This document shows positions 1-12,955 of a DNA stretch of 64,000 nt, one piece after another. Within the stretch, counting starts at the first letter, position 1. The number at the start of each line of letters is the position of its first letter. This stretch comes from Hygrophila difformis. Lineage: Eukaryota; Streptophyta; Magnoliopsida; Lamiales; Acanthaceae. The notes below the pieces were generated by a model that saw only the letters and a program-made list of their open reading frames with translations, did not search any database and was not told the origin of the DNA. The translations under genes were made by a program, and so were the position numbers. Location: positions 46,164,191-46,228,190 of the forward strand of contig JAOANR010000013.1 of assembly GCA_030278955.1 (NCBI GenBank), read 5' to 3'.

Positions 1-396
1 ATCTCATTTTCATGTTAAGACATCACAATGCAGAGGCAGACACTTTACAACAGGATTTATCCATATCCATACAGTATCAACCCACTGCCTTCCCCGAACC
101 TAGTACATACAGGACCAATAATCCCATTAGAAGCATATTACTTGATATTGCAATCATCCATGATCCAACCTTATGTGGTATGTAGTTATGAAGGCAGATG
201 GATGTATTGTGTCTCACCACACATTTCAATATATATATGTCATAACTATTCAAACATTTTTACATTGGTTGATTATAGGGTATAATGCCACTATAACTAG
301 AGGGGTAACAAAAATATCCTATCTCATATATACATTGTGAAATGTGAACCAAAATCAACAAAATACTTTCATCAAATTAGATTGTGATTTGTTTAC
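1..396 (-). other. intron of the PP2A A-subunit gene
   Basis: AT-rich sequence following the donor at 396. No stretch matches the expected next HEAT-repeat exon, so the whole block is taken as intron. Short open frames on either strand here have no family resemblance. Confidence 0.7.
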
Positions 397-3258
397 CTTT
401 CCCAAAACTGGAGCCATTCCCATAATGACAGAAGCTAAAGCAGACCTTACATGTTGGGATGAATCAGACGATAATTCCTTCAAGAAAACACCTAGACGAT
501 TGAATAAAGAAAAATATTTTGTCGAGTAAACAACAAATCCATATAAATCTTGCAGTAACACAGGTACCTTTACACACGGAAGTACATGCTGAACAGCGAG
601 TTCAGGATTAAGAATCCGACAAAATTTTGTGACTTTTCCAGCAGCTGCTATTCTCACTTCTGCTTCATTGTCTCGAAGTAGGCGCACATAGGCAGGAACC
701 AAATCCGTCCTGGAAACAGAAATCCAAACTTAAAGTGAAACATCTACGATAACAAGGAATTAACCGCGCCATGCTTTGGCTTCTTAGTATCGTCAGTTCG
801 TCACCACAAAGAAGAAAAGAATATAGCATTCCTCAATATTTAAGTCACATTAAAATAGACACATCCCAAATTCTTGACATTATAAGATAACAACAAAAAC
901 AAATGAGATACGAAAACATCATTTGGACTCAGATATGGAACAATACCGAGTAGGTTCAGGTCCCACGGCCTCACAAAGCTCATACAACTGATTGGCAACC
1001 ATGTAACGAACACGCCAAGACTTATCCTGATCCATTCATATAGCAAAAAGACTTAATAAGAAAGGGGAAAAAATCAAAGATCATCTACATTGCACTCTCG
1101 AAGAAGATATAAGAATTTACAGTTTAAGAATTATATTAATATATTGCAAGATATTTTATAATCTGGAAAAGAGTAGGATATTAACTATCTACTCAGAAAG
1201 ATAGCTAAATGAAAAATCACATGCAAAAAGAAAGAATACCGCTATGTCTTTTAATTTAAATGAGATACTTGCTTGGAAACAACATATCTCTATGGATGTA
1301 AAAATGAATCCATCAACAATGTCTTATTCACAAATACATACAGAAAATAACTAGAAAAGTACAAAGTAGACCCAAGAAAATGCGTCTTGATGTGTACCTG
1401 TGAGAAGCTGACAATTACAGGGAGAACGTGATCAACACAATCCTGAGGTTCCAACAACTTGCCAAGAGCAGCACAACCCTCAACAGCAAGCAGACGAACA
1501 GAATCTTGGTCTGAAAAGTCAAATTTAGGAAGTTCAATTTACAAATTAATTAACTCATTATTCATGATTTAACTTAAACAGATAAAACTTAATACATCTT
1601 TCCTCCCTCTTTTAATATAAGCCGAGGAGCCTCTATTTTCTACATAATATACTGGGATATCTATAGATCTCCTACATCGGGTAGAAAATGAAGAATCTGC
1701 AATCTATAAAAGAATTGGAAAGGAACTATAAAAGAATGTATTTAAATCCAAATGAAAGTATTAAATCAAGCTCAGTAGCTACGGGCAATTCAATAGCCTG
1801 GATAGAAGGATCAGTGCTAACAGGAATAAACTCTGGTATATACCATCTTGTGTGAGATCCTTAAACATATACATGATGTCAGTCTTCAGATGAGCAGCTT
1901 CCACAGTTGCAGCAAATTTACCCAAGTTTGTTGCTGCAGCCCTTCTAACCATAGGCATGTCATCTTGACACAGTTGACTATACACTGACCTTAATTCGGT
2001 CTTTGACAAATCTGGGGCACTAGGATAAGCAATATGAAACAGTCCACAAGAAGAGACGCGGGCAGTAAACCACTCACCAGCTGCCAGCCTCTGCAACATA
2101 AAAATGAACAAATTTCATTCAGGATCAAGATAGATTAAGTTATATAAATAATAAATAAAATAAAGTGCACACATGGTAGTGAAAGATTGGTTATAACTTA
2201 TACGCATGCATTTGAAGAAGAAGAAACCAATTAGTCATTCACAAGTTAAAACAAGAAGAAACCCTTTAAAATATCCGCAATCCATAAGCCTCAAAATGAA
2301 CAGCCTGCAGTTAAAACGTCTGCAGTGATAACACAAAGCATTGATAATGGACACTAAACCAATTGTACTTCTGATAAATCTTAATACATTGCAATGAGAA
2401 AGGAATTGCATGGATAGAGGAAAATACCAGGCAGCATCTTGCATCTTATTCATGTAGAACTGGAGTATAGAATTTACTAGGATGCATAAACATCCTAATG
2501 AGGTTCATAGATTCCAGCATAGTATCAAAGATAACAAAACAAGCCAAAAACTTCATTCAGATCTCATTTGCTAGAGCATATCCCATTTGCTAGAAATATA
2601 TAAAGTATAATCATGTATCAGGTCAGATACCAAAGCCTCTACATTGATTCCATGAGTTAATACAATTTTCCATTTCCCGGAAAAGCAAGCATAATTTTTT
2701 GAGGTAGCCAGGAAAAAAAAAGGTACTTATGAGTTATGGGGAAAATACAAGACGCCCAAGAAATTGTGTACTGGCTCAAACATAAAACATATATTGATCA
2801 TTATACTCATTATAATAAAAAATAAATGATAAATGAATGGAAAGATTGGACAAATCATATCTGACCTTCACCAGGGGAATAAACCATTCAACCAAATCAT
2901 TTTCTCTCATCTGTGACCCAATTCTGCATAAAGACTCTACAGCTTTTTCCCTCACACAAGTTTCCTCTACAGTACAAAGTGTTTCCAGAGGGGGAAGCAA
3001 CACATGAGCATGCTCTAATCCCCCAACATATGGAATAAAAATACCTAATTCTTCAGCCATTGCAAGCAACACCTCATCATCGTCATCATTGTTCTCACTT
3101 AGAAATGGAATCAACTCCTTCCGAGTTCTCTCCTCCCCAAGAGCTCTTGCAATGGTGGACAGTCTCCGTATAGAGTTCAACCGTAGTTGAATGTCATCAT
3201 TCTTTAACTCGTCTATTAGTACTGCTATTGGATACAATGGTTCCTCCACCATTGACAT
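397..3258 (-). CDS. PP2AA: PP2A 65-kDa regulatory subunit A (scaffold), 5' part only
   Basis: HEAT-repeat scaffold of protein phosphatase 2A, which holds the catalytic C subunit and a variable B subunit together in cytosol and nucleus. Coding exons, with matching phases and AG/GT borders: 3258-2866, 2090-1844, 1510-1398, 1026-947, 709-568 and 477-397, giving the first 352 residues of a family about 587 long. The start [20 protein letters not shown] and HEAT-repeat stretches such as [20 protein letters not shown] and [20 protein letters not shown] are almost the known plant A-subunit sequence. Exon 6 ends at a good donor (AAG/GTAAAC), and the next exon is not in bases 1-396, so the 3' end lies beyond the left edge. 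The reading frame is intact and the gene is probably functional. Identity is very sure; which paralogue (A1, A2 or A3) cannot be told. Confidence 0.96.
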
Positions 3259-4698
3259 TGTGTTACAAAACTAGAGCTTCAATAATCTACAAATTTCATG
3301 AGAACATTCAAAAGGAAGAGAAAATCAGCATATTTCCAAAAGTGGAATATGAAAATAAGAAACATTACAAAAGCATAACTAAGAAAACTGAATCTTGATT
3401 TCAGTATCTCAGCATTAGGATTATGTGATGTGAGAGTTGTGTTGTGTAATGTCATGAAATGGTGTGTTTTGTGTGATGGGGAAATGTTTTGTGAGATGGA
3501 ATAATATGTGATGGGAGAGATATTTTATGTGATGTCATGCGTACTCTTATATTTTATGTGATGTCATGGTGTATATGCTTTTTGCGATGTCATGCGTACT
3601 CTTAATTCTTAATTGGCCCAAAGAAGTATTCTATAAACAAACAAAAGACAACATGAAATATATTGCGACGTTGCTTTCCAGGTTAAACTACTAATTTATC
3701 CTCGAGGAATCTAAAAGAAACAAGATCAAGATTGTACATCACAAATCTTGAAATTTTCAAGAAACAAAGTTTACACAAGGCAAGAAGTCGAGAATATTAA
3801 AACAATTACGCAGTAAAAGAGAGAAGAAACGAAAGAGTTTAAGGAAAATGTAAAATTCAGGTCGAAAGAAGTTGTCTTCAATCTTCTTGGAACACTACCC
3901 AAGAATCCACAATTATATTTCCTGTTCACAAACCAGAACCGAGTACAAAAGATATTCGAGGAGAATCCCAGCATCACTGACCACTCAACACGGGATTAAT
4001 TTTTCATGATTTATTGAGCAAAAATAAAGAAAGAATAAATCAAAATTAAATCGAGTATTCGAAGATCTGGGCCACAGCAAAGAATTGGAATCATGAAAAG
4101 AAGAGTTAAAAAGGAGGAGGAAGTTTAGGACGCAATCGATTCTATTGAAGAACAAAATAGCACAATCAAAAACTACGTACTGGGTGAAATGGGCTCCGCC
4201 GGCTTCCTTCAGATTCAAATTCTTCCTTCCGCACAGACACAGGGCCAACACAACAGGGGGAGGGAGGGACAGAAGGGAGGAGGATATGTAATTAATTACA
4301 GTATATTTGGACCTGTCACCTCTCTCCTATTTATTCAATACACATTTCCAACAGTCGCTCTACTTTCAAAAACGCGATTTCTCGCATTGTCCACGATACC
4401 ACTATTCACTATTAGATGTAGAAGTAGAAATAGGCCAGCTACCCGGACTACGGCCCGCCAGATCAGATCAAGCTCTTTTTATAAATCTACGCTCATGCTA
4501 TTTCGAAATCTATTTTTAGTTAAATAAGCTTAGGTCAGTTTTGTAAAAAATTTCTTAAGCCTACCAAGTCGGCCTATTTATCATTATTATTAGTGTGCTT
4601 ATGTTTAGGAGTATGTGGTATTATTATTATTTTATGTAGAAGTAATTACTTATTAATTTAATGACTTGCTCAAATGCATAAATTCATGTCTTGAAGCC
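3259..4698 (-). other. 5' leader and promoter region of the PP2A gene
   Basis: No coding sequence recognised. Purine-rich tracts around 3780-4180 and a C/T-rich piece near 4200-4240 (minus-strand view) look like a transcribed leader, probably with an intron before the ATG at 3258; this is inference. About 3525-3605 holds a short imperfect direct repeat built on TATGTGATGTCATG and GATGTCATGCGTACTCTTA. Confidence 0.45.
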
Positions 4699-5229
4699 TA
4701 GGGTTGGGAAAAAATACCCAATATTCTGCATACCGCGTATATCGTACCGAAAAGATACCGAGAATGCTGAAATTTTCGGTATACCGTAATTTTTTGTACG
4801 GTATCATACTGTAACATAGAATTTCGGTACGGTAACGGAATAGATTTTTATATACCGCGGTATTGGTATGTCGGTATATACCGAAGGCTCGGTATATTGG
4901 TATATGCCGAACTTACCGTAAATTATACCTAATTTACATAATTTTATGTATTTAACCTTATATATCGGTATGTCGGTATGTACCAAATGTTCGGTAATTT
5001 CGGTATATACTAAAGGTTCGGTATGTCGGTATATATTGCGGCACCGGTACTTTGGTATGTATCAAAGGTTCGATATATCGGTATATACCGAACTTACCGA
5101 AAAGTCGGTATGGTAACGGTATGAAATATATCATACCGAAATCTTTGGTATACCGAACTTCGGCATACCGAAGGCTTCGGTATGGCATCGGTATGAAAAT
5201 TTTTGGTATAGCGTACCGATCCACCCGTA
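4699..5229. mobile_element. non-autonomous hAT-like element (subterminal CGGTATACCG repeats)
   Basis: A 531-bp element without coding capacity. The ends are TAGGGTTGGGA and (reverse complement of the right end) TACGGGTGGAT, the Ac-type TA-GGG terminal form. The flanks TTGAAGCC (4691-4698) and TTCAAACC (5230-5237) match at 6 of 8 positions, consistent with an aged 8-bp target duplication. The interior is packed with copies of TTCGGTATACCGAA-like words on both strands, as in hAT subterminal repeats bound by transposase. Open frames here are low-complexity products of the repeat. Confidence 0.75.
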
Positions 5230-5888
5230 TTCAAACCTTATGTTTACACTTGAACATATATAAAAGAATTTTAACTTAATTATGAAATAGGTTTAAGCAT
5301 GCTTTTAAAGGCTTAAAAACTGGCCTATTAAAACAAAGAGGCCAGGCTAAGATGGACCTATCAAATGTAATAGGACATGCTCGGACCTAAAAAAATCAAT
5401 GCATGCCTAGGCCGTTCAAGCCAAAGCCTAACCCGGACTAGCCTATATATTTCCACCCCAATTCACTATTCAGTGAAATAACAAGTAAACAGTAAATATT
5501 CACTTGCTACTACAGTACTATATATTGATCTAGTATTTTACTGCATGCAACTCGTCCTATTGTCAATTATTTATTCTTCTATCCTCATAAGCTTTACTTC
5601 ATAAAATGTGAGATTCCATTGGTTAAATTCCATATATACTGTATTATTTAGATAGAAGATATATAAATGTCAATTCATCATAAGAGTTGTATCATGATGA
5701 CCGCGCATTTTCACAGTGTCCTCACACTTTCACAGTGTCTGCTCCAGCCACTTGGATGGAGCAGTCATGTATAGCCCTTAATATATGAAACATCATATCA
5801 AAATTCAATTGAAAAAACTGATACAGAGACAGAAATGTCTATACATGCTAACACGGATCCGTGGTGCCTCTAAGTGGTATGTAATTGA
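5230..5888. other. spacer and 3' UTR region
   Basis: No gene seen. The part nearest 5888 is probably the 3' UTR of the minus-strand membrane-protein gene. A short direct repeat TTTCACAGTGTC lies at about 5709-5739. Confidence 0.4.
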
Positions 5889-8195
5889 TTACAATCCCTC
5901 GTTCTCAACATCCAAGAACAGACAGTAGGCAACTATCCCAACAACAGGGACAAATTTAAGAAAATTAACAACACCAACTTTGTCTTTTTGTATGTTCTGA
6001 AGATTGTCTCCAATCAGCCATGGCTGGAAGATTAGGTAAAGGCAAATATCCCAGATGAAGGCATAAGCAATCCTCTCTGTCCGCACATAACTCAGTAAAA
6101 ACTCCCATCTTTCTCCTACATCGCCAAAATTAGCATCCCCGCGCCCGTAAATTGCCCAGGCTATTGACACGAGGCAACTAAGACCACCAATAAGTCCAAA
6201 ACCAGTTGCATCCTTCGTCATAATAGAACCAAGCTGAGAAGTCTTTTGTGGAGGGTATTCCCCATTAGCTTCATTTAGACGTATTGCCATGTAAGGTATT
6301 AAGAATGCTGCAGTAGAGAAAAATACAAATTATCAATATAAATCCCAAATTCAAAACAAACTACAAGTGCATAACACTTGGTAGTAAACAGAAGCATACT
6401 ATTGGTGAGGAATAATTGGCAGCCCCATAAAATGTCTAGAGCTCCCTTGAATTTATCCCTCCATTTATCTGTGTACAGCAAAGGACCAAACAAGACTGTC
6501 CACCCAATAACAAAGTTAAACAATCCTTCAGACACCTGAATGAATCAAAGGAAAACAGAAACATCGAGAATCAGATATAAAGCACAAGTGGTACTGAAAG
6601 CATGAAGTTCTGTAATTTAACTTACTGGATGAAGCACAGGCGCCTCCATTACATGAATACCAACTGCTCTGCCAACACCCAATGGTGCAAGAGATTAAAA
6701 CACATGTAATAAACCATATGCAGTACTCATATTTATAAAACTAAATGAATAAATAAATAACCCCTCATCTTTCATACAATCCTTGGGGGATGATTTGTTA
6801 AATATAACCACTTACTCTTATATCTTGTATTTATCAGAAATCAAAGAACACCGACGATGCATCTACAGGATGATCAATTTGCTAGTGATTCTGATTGTGG
6901 AGAAGCATATAAATATTGGAGTAAGGTTTAAATGGAATTTAAAAGCAGCATAACCGCACAAGATATGCCTGCAATTATATTTTTAAAGTGGCTTATCATC
7001 AGAAGCTGTTGTTACTGGGTAACAGTGGACAAAGCTCTTCAAGTTGAACTCAAAAATTAGGGATTGTATCAAACATATACGAATCTGAAACAAGCTTGTT
7101 GAATGGAAATAATAATACCATATGTATTCTTTGAAAACATATTTATATACAAACCATTAATAAATAATACTCCCTCCATTTTTTTTTATGTTCTCCTTTT
7201 GAATAGTAATACTATACTATTCATTAAATAACTTTGATTTATCTTTTTATCACAGTTATATAAGATAAAATATAGTCAAGTGAGATGTTGTTGGATTCGT
7301 CTAATCGCGTAGTTTTAGAATATCAAATTTTTATAATTTTTACTTATATATAATATGAGATATTGATGATTGAAAAACATGCATTAGATTGCGTGCAGTG
7401 CAGAAATGGAGAAGTTATTAAAAAACGGAGGGAGTATCCCAATTAGGCCAGTCGAACTTTGTAAAAGAATAAAGATTTGTCAACCCAAAAGTAAAATTAC
7501 CAGAGTTGCACAAAGGAAGAATAAAGAAGAAATTCAGAGAGAGGCCTATGATAGAGTTGATTGTCTCTGAACTGATGGCCCAGACAGGATCACCCTGCAT
7601 AATGCACAAGGAAAATTCAAAACTTTATACTAGAAAATCCATTTTGTTTGAAGGGGATTCAGAATTCAGATATGCGCAGGAAAAACAGCAAAAATCACAC
7701 TTTTCTCCACCACACATTTAGCAACAAGTATCAATCCTCATGATCCATAAACAGGTAATAGTTATAATCAATACTTACAGGAGCATAGGGAAGCAAGAAC
7801 AGCCAAATGATGTAAACACACTCCGCTATCCACAGGAGAGCGCACAGCAGTCTCCTTGCATTATCATCCAACTCTGACACCGAGCTGTCGCCACCACCAG
7901 TGGCGGAAGTAGAAATACTATTTAATTTCCGGCGAATGTTTAATCTGCGACAGTCAGCACTCCTGGCAGAGAAGATCGCGTTATAGAGTTCGTTCCGGTG
8001 ATCGGCGTTTCGTTGAGGAAGAAAAACACGAGTTGTGAAATTGGAAACCTTGGACGGTTTGAATGGAATGCATTGGGCCACTGGGTGAAACCTGGAGCCA
8101 CAAAATGACACCGCAGACGCAGAGGGCAACATCTCCGGTATCCAACTACGGCACAGGCGGCGATTCACAAGCCAGTCACAACTGCCGGTACTCAT
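5889..8195 (-). CDS. plastid-targeted multi-pass membrane protein, function unknown
   Basis: Five exons with consistent phases: 8195-7779, 7594-7501, 6666-6626, 6535-6400 and 6307-5889, coding 368 residues. The first ~100 residues are rich in Ser/Arg and poor in acid (e.g. RRKLNSISTSATGGG), typical of a chloroplast transit peptide. Hydrophobic segments follow at about 113-138 (LLCALLWIAECVYIIWLFLL), in exon 2 (IIGLSLNFFFILPL), in exon 4 (FNFVIGWTVLFGPLLY), and in exon 5 (GLIGGLSCLVSIAWAIYG, IAYAFIWDICLYLIFQPWLI, FLKFVPVVGIVAYCLFL). There is no enzyme motif that I recognise. I infer a thylakoid or envelope membrane protein. Intron 2 (6667-7500) contains a Stowaway MITE. The frame is intact. 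Confidence 0.85.
7170..7434. mobile_element. Stowaway MITE inside intron 2
   Basis: About 265 bp bounded by CTCCCTCCATTTTT and (right end) AAACGGAGGGAG, with TA on both sides, the classic Stowaway (Tc1/mariner) terminal inverted repeat and target duplication. No coding capacity. It lies in an intron and leaves the splice sites intact. Confidence 0.85.
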
Positions 8196-8357
8196 TCCAT
8201 TTTCATCTTTCTAAATCACAATCTGTCAACAAAAGATAAAATCTGGAGGGAGGCAAGCCAACTCAACTATGAGCCAATAGCACAATGGCTCATTGTCATG
8301 GTCGGGTAAAGTGTGACCACGTGGCACGTCCTTATTCATTAAAATAATAAAGCTAAC

Positions 8358-9096
8358 TAGGGGTGGGCAAAAAATTCGAACCGATTCGCTGAACCGCCAA
8401 ATCGAATCGAAATCGAACCGAATTTCCGGTTAACCGAGGACCCCGGTTCAAATACAAATACTTCATTTAAGTATTTGCACGGTTCAAATACAAATACAAA
8501 TACTTTAATTTTTTCCCCCGATTAATCGAACCGAACCGAATATACTTATAGTGTTTTAAAAAATTATATATATTGTATATATTATACATATTTGATGGTA
8601 TATAATTATATATTAATAATATATTTCATTATTTATTAAATTATTTAAATATATAATAAAATAAATATTAGAAAGTAAAGATAATTAAAAAAAGATGTCC
8701 TAAATTGATTTTTTTAACCCCTAAGAATACTCAATATTGAAATAGACACTACACTAAGATGTTTTAAATATACTAATATATTTTTGATAACACTAAAAGG
8801 CACCACCGAATTCGAGAGTTATATGTTTTTTTCTTTATTATTGTATTGTAATAACCTAAAAAATAAACATGCAAAGGTTAAGAATTAAGAAATGAATATT
8901 TGATTATAAAGTTTAACAGGCTTAGACCAAATATTCGAACCGAATCGCTTAACCGCTGAATCGAATTGAAACCGAACCCCCGGTTAACCGAGGAGTCCGG
9001 TTACAAATACAAATACTTCATCTAAGTATTTGCCCGGTTCAAATACAAATACAAATACCTGAAAAACTCCGAGTAACCGAACCGTGCCCACCCGTA
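8358..9096. mobile_element. non-autonomous hAT element with perfect 8-bp target duplication
   Basis: A 739-bp element with ends TAGGGGTGGGCA and TGCCCACCCGTA (12-bp inverted repeat, one mismatch), flanked by identical AAGCTAAC at 8350-8357 and 9097-9104. Both ends carry subterminal words such as CGAACCGAATCG and GGTTCAAATACAAATAC in inverted order; the middle is plain AT-rich filler. It sits about 160 bp upstream of the membrane-protein start codon, within its likely promoter. Confidence 0.93.
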
Positions 9097-9738
9097 AAGC
9101 TAACGAGGTCATCATTTCTGGTTCTGTGGTATAAGTTATGGTGATTCGTAGTGTAGGAAGGCCCAAAGTGTGTATTGGATTAAAAAGCCCATTCTCTTAA
9201 TATTACATATTTTTAATCCTTAATAACTCAAATTGCATACAAATAAAAAGTTATCAAAAATTGATATTCTAAATTTGTATATGATTAGATAAATTCAACA
9301 ATATCAAAACCCCATCCGTGTCGACAAATAAGGGACGGAGGAAGTACTTATTACATATGTACTGTACAAATTAATCTTCCTAGCTCCTAGTAATTCGTTG
9401 ATATTGACCATAATCTGTTTTCTAAAGGAGAGCTAGCGACAACGTACGCATCAAACGCGGCAATTTTGGCTTGTCTTAGAACATAGACGGCTGGAAAAAC
9501 CCACGTCAACCCCCAGGGGCTGCCTAGCATGTAGCAAAATTAAACCTTTCTAAGAGCACATTCAACTTCATTGGTAGTGGTAACATACAGCTTCGTAAGT
9601 ACTACTCTACTAGTTTAGGTCCACAATTACTAATATGGATGAACCATCAAATTAAGTACTGGAATTCGCACTATCAAAAGAACTTCAGCATCCAGCACAA
9701 TAAATTGAAAACCAAACAAATACTTGCCGAGCCTAATA

Positions 9739-9994
9739 CTCACTCCGTATTCAAAAAAATATTAATATTGTTTGTTTTCACACAATCCAATACACATTTT
9801 TAAAGAATAATATCTCAAATTTTATAAAATAAAAAATAATAAAATTTTAATATTATTAAAGTACGTATTTAGACGAATTTAAAAAGATCTCACTTCACTA
9901 TATTTTATCATATGTAATTGTATTAAAAAGTCGAATCAAAGTTACTAAATGAATAGTGTTTACTATACAAACATATTTTAGAAACCGGAGGAAG
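9739..9994. mobile_element. Stowaway-like MITE, diverged
   Basis: About 256 bp from CTCACTCCGTATTC to ACCGGAGGAAG with TA on each side. The interior has the ATTTTATAAA and AAAAGATCTCACTTCACTATAT words shared with the other copies in this window. Confidence 0.7.
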
Positions 9995-10140
9995 TAAATT
10001 GTAGACAGTTGATGTATGGCCGTATGATTTTGAGACAATTTAAACATATAAAATGAATACAATTGCCACAGAAAACACGGGTTACAGAATTTTGACCACA
10101 CAAAATACTCAATAATTGAACAAAGTTGTCTGGAAAAGTA

Positions 10141-10441
10141 CTCCCGATGTCCCAAGATAATAGTTTCCATTTTAACTTTTCTCATTATTTATTAGTATTA
10201 ATTTTATCTAATGTTATCACAATTATAAAATTATCAATAAATATAACCCCATCAGATACTATTATCACGCATTTTTAGAATAGTTTATACGGTTTTTATT
10301 TATACACATTTTAAAACATTTTTAGAATATATAGTTTATACGGTTTTTATTTATACACATTTTAAAATATCGACTGTTAAATGAATTCATTGAATTATGT
10401 GTCAATGAGAAAAGGGACAAAATATCTTGGGACAGAAGGGG
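10141..10441. mobile_element. Stowaway-like MITE, diverged
   Basis: About 301 bp from CTCCCGATGTCCCAAGATA to its imperfect inverted copy TATCTTGGGACAGAAGGGG, flanked by TA. It contains an internal direct duplication of AGTTTATACGGTTTTTATTTATACACATTTTAAA (two copies, about 10280-10365). Confidence 0.75.
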
Positions 10442-10619
10442 TACTAACCATTAGCATGGGAGCTGTTACGGACCAGACGGATGCGATGGACATCTGTTAC
10501 TGAAAATAACGTAAATACAAATCATACTACAACCACTGGCCACCCATGCCAATCCCAGGACAAAAAGTAGAACCAATCATGCAAAATCCTCTAATATAAA
10601 CCCAAATATGTGCTACCCA

Positions 10620-11490
10620 CCCACGCAGGGCTCTTCTCCAGAGGTTGATGGAACTTTGAGTGCAGCATTGTGGCCCTCGGGCTTTCAGAATTGAGGCATC
10701 AGCTCATGAGCATGCAAATGTGTTAATCAAAACATCTACATGGTGGCATCATAGCCACTCCCCAAAAGGTAAAAAATTAACTCAAAATAAAAATACAAGA
10801 GTTGGCCTAAAGTCTAAACACGATCACACAATTGTTCATGCACAGCCCCACCCAATGGAAAGTCCATAGATGGTAAAAAAACAAAAGGAAAAAAAAAAAA
10901 AGGTAAAACAAAGATATTTTTGCTAGTGACCATTCCCAGCAACTATTTGTCAAATGCACTGAGTACAACTTAGTCACGTGATTCTGAATCTCCATAACAA
11001 AAGGCTTCTCAAATTCACAATGATCAATAAGGGGAGTTTTTTCTTTAAGAAAAAATTTAAAAAAAAATTAAAAAATAAAATAAAATAAAACTGAATTTAT
11101 GTATCATAGAAGTGCAAATTCAATAAATCAACACTGAATTCAATTTACTAGGAGAGACTCTTCTTAAAACAAAAAGCTACAGATAAGTATGTAATGTCCA
11201 TTATACTGCGGGCACACGGAACTAAACAATGCTTACAAGAAAAGAGGACAACATCAAACCCATAGGCACAACATAAGTACACTAATCTTCAGTACCATCT
11301 TTTTTATTTTCATGGTGTATCTGATTATTATTTTGAATCAAGGTGACCATTCTATCAGATTTCCATAGTTCACACAGATCACACAAGGTCATTTCCCAGA
11401 AGTCCCACGTTATTTACTAAAAAAATTCCCCAGAAACCTATTTTGTGCGTCAGGCATAAACTGAAGCTAACACTTGGATACAGATGCAAT
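10620..11490. other. no gene seen
   Basis: AT-rich sequence with A-rich tracts at 10882-10900 and 11040-11090. A 66-nt minus-strand open stretch near 10680-10615 has no recognisable relatives. Possibly transcribed downstream sequence of the PRP4K locus. Confidence 0.4.
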
Positions 11491-12955
11491 TCAGTCGGCC
11501 TTCAAGCTGGCATCCTCTGGGACATGCAACCATAGAACAACATGCCATATTTGAGTCCCTGTCTATTTTAAATAAAGTTTCCAGATTAGCTTTAACCTTA
11601 ATACATATGCAAATTTTCCCCTTCGAGATTTAGTGATCAAGACTCAAGTAAGAAGCATATTGAGTTGTATACCAAATTACCAACCAATAAAAACTATGCC
11701 ATGAGGACAAATCTTAATTATTGCTGATATCCTGTCCAAATATTTTGAAAATGACAGTTTCCAAGCGCACAAACCAAACCCACAAACAATATAATTCGTG
11801 AAAATATAGAAGGATGATCTAGAATCCCAATAAATTGTGAAAATGCTTTTGAAGAAAAATCTAAGAAACCTAAAGGAAAATTGCCTTGATTAACTTAGAT
11901 TACCAATTTATAAATCTATACCAATTGGTAAAGAAAACATGGTTACTCAAAAAAGTTGTTGCATAAAATGCATCCTCCCCTCCCAAACCTACAAACACAA
12001 ATCTGCAAGTCATATCTAAGTTGCAAGCTCATTTAAAAAGGAAACAGATATCATTACCCAAAAGAAAGAAAAAGAAAAAGAAGGCATATCAAGTCTCATA
12101 ATTAACAGAGTCATCCCATTCTGTACAAATCAAATAAAATCTACTTACAGAATTTTTCTTGGGCTTCTTAGCATCATCCAAACATCTCCAGACATGAAAT
12201 CCTCCAGAACAACCAAACAATGGATCAGACATATACAAATACATAATGTTTAAGTTTCAAAAAGCAGAAATTTTCTAATAATGTGTACACTGTAATCCAA
12301 TAAAGATAAGACAGTGAAAAGAGCATACACGCAAGAGAGTCTGCATTATATGGAAAATGTACCATGAGATTGAAAATTTTGTAGAAATAGTTTAAAGGCC
12401 TATAATACTGAAGATAAAAGGATGATAAAGCCAATTAGATGTAGCTGGCAAATAAGTGAGAAACATAAAACACCAACCACTATAAAAGAAAAAAATAAAT
12501 AACATCATACAAATCATGAAAGATGACTGCCAAAACTAAACTGTACAAGTAAAAACAATATAAATGCTCAATTTTTCAAATACCACATGTAAACTCCTAA
12601 CAAACAAACCAAGGTACCTTCTCCAGTGTGTCTTTATATCTAAACCACTGAATGTTATCCTCAAAGCATATGTAGATTTCCTGAATGAAAGATTAGATTA
12701 GCCTCACCAGAACCCAAATCCACCATGGTGAAAACATAAATATAAAAGGAAAAAATTAGCTAGACAGGTATTTAGGAGGAATAGAATATCTGAATGGAAA
12801 CACCCATTCTGATGCTGACCACCTGGCATTAAAGTATAAATGATGGGCCATGCAACAAAATGTTTACACCAACTTTTTGCTAAGAGGCCCAATAAGAATG
12901 TCAAATTGAACTAAAAAATATACACATACGGAGTTACACCAGATCTTTACTGAGA
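11491..12955 (-). other. possible exons of an unrecognised minus-strand transcript, or spliced 3' UTR of PRP4K
   Basis: Downstream of the PRP4K stop several short stretches look exon-like on the minus strand. An open stretch ends at 12940 before GTGTAA (reads MPPVECIIDLSKDL). A clean 63-bp in-phase block lies at 12680-12618 between CAG and GTACC (EIYICFEDNIQWFRYKDTLE then K). A block around 12230-12130 ends before GTAAGTAG and is open in two frames (one reads SDPLFGCSGGFHVWRCLDDA). A block from 11558 to a stop near 11491-11504 follows. The third block lacks a convincing acceptor, the phases do not all join, and I recognise no family. It could be a small gene, an alternative 3' end of the kinase gene, or chance. 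Confidence 0.2.

Larger units (their letters stand above)
9105..10619. other. intergenic block with MITE remains
   Basis: No gene seen. A lone Stowaway right end (GGGACGGAGGAAG followed by TA) ends near 9344 without a clear partner. Two fuller Stowaway copies are listed separately. Confidence 0.5.
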
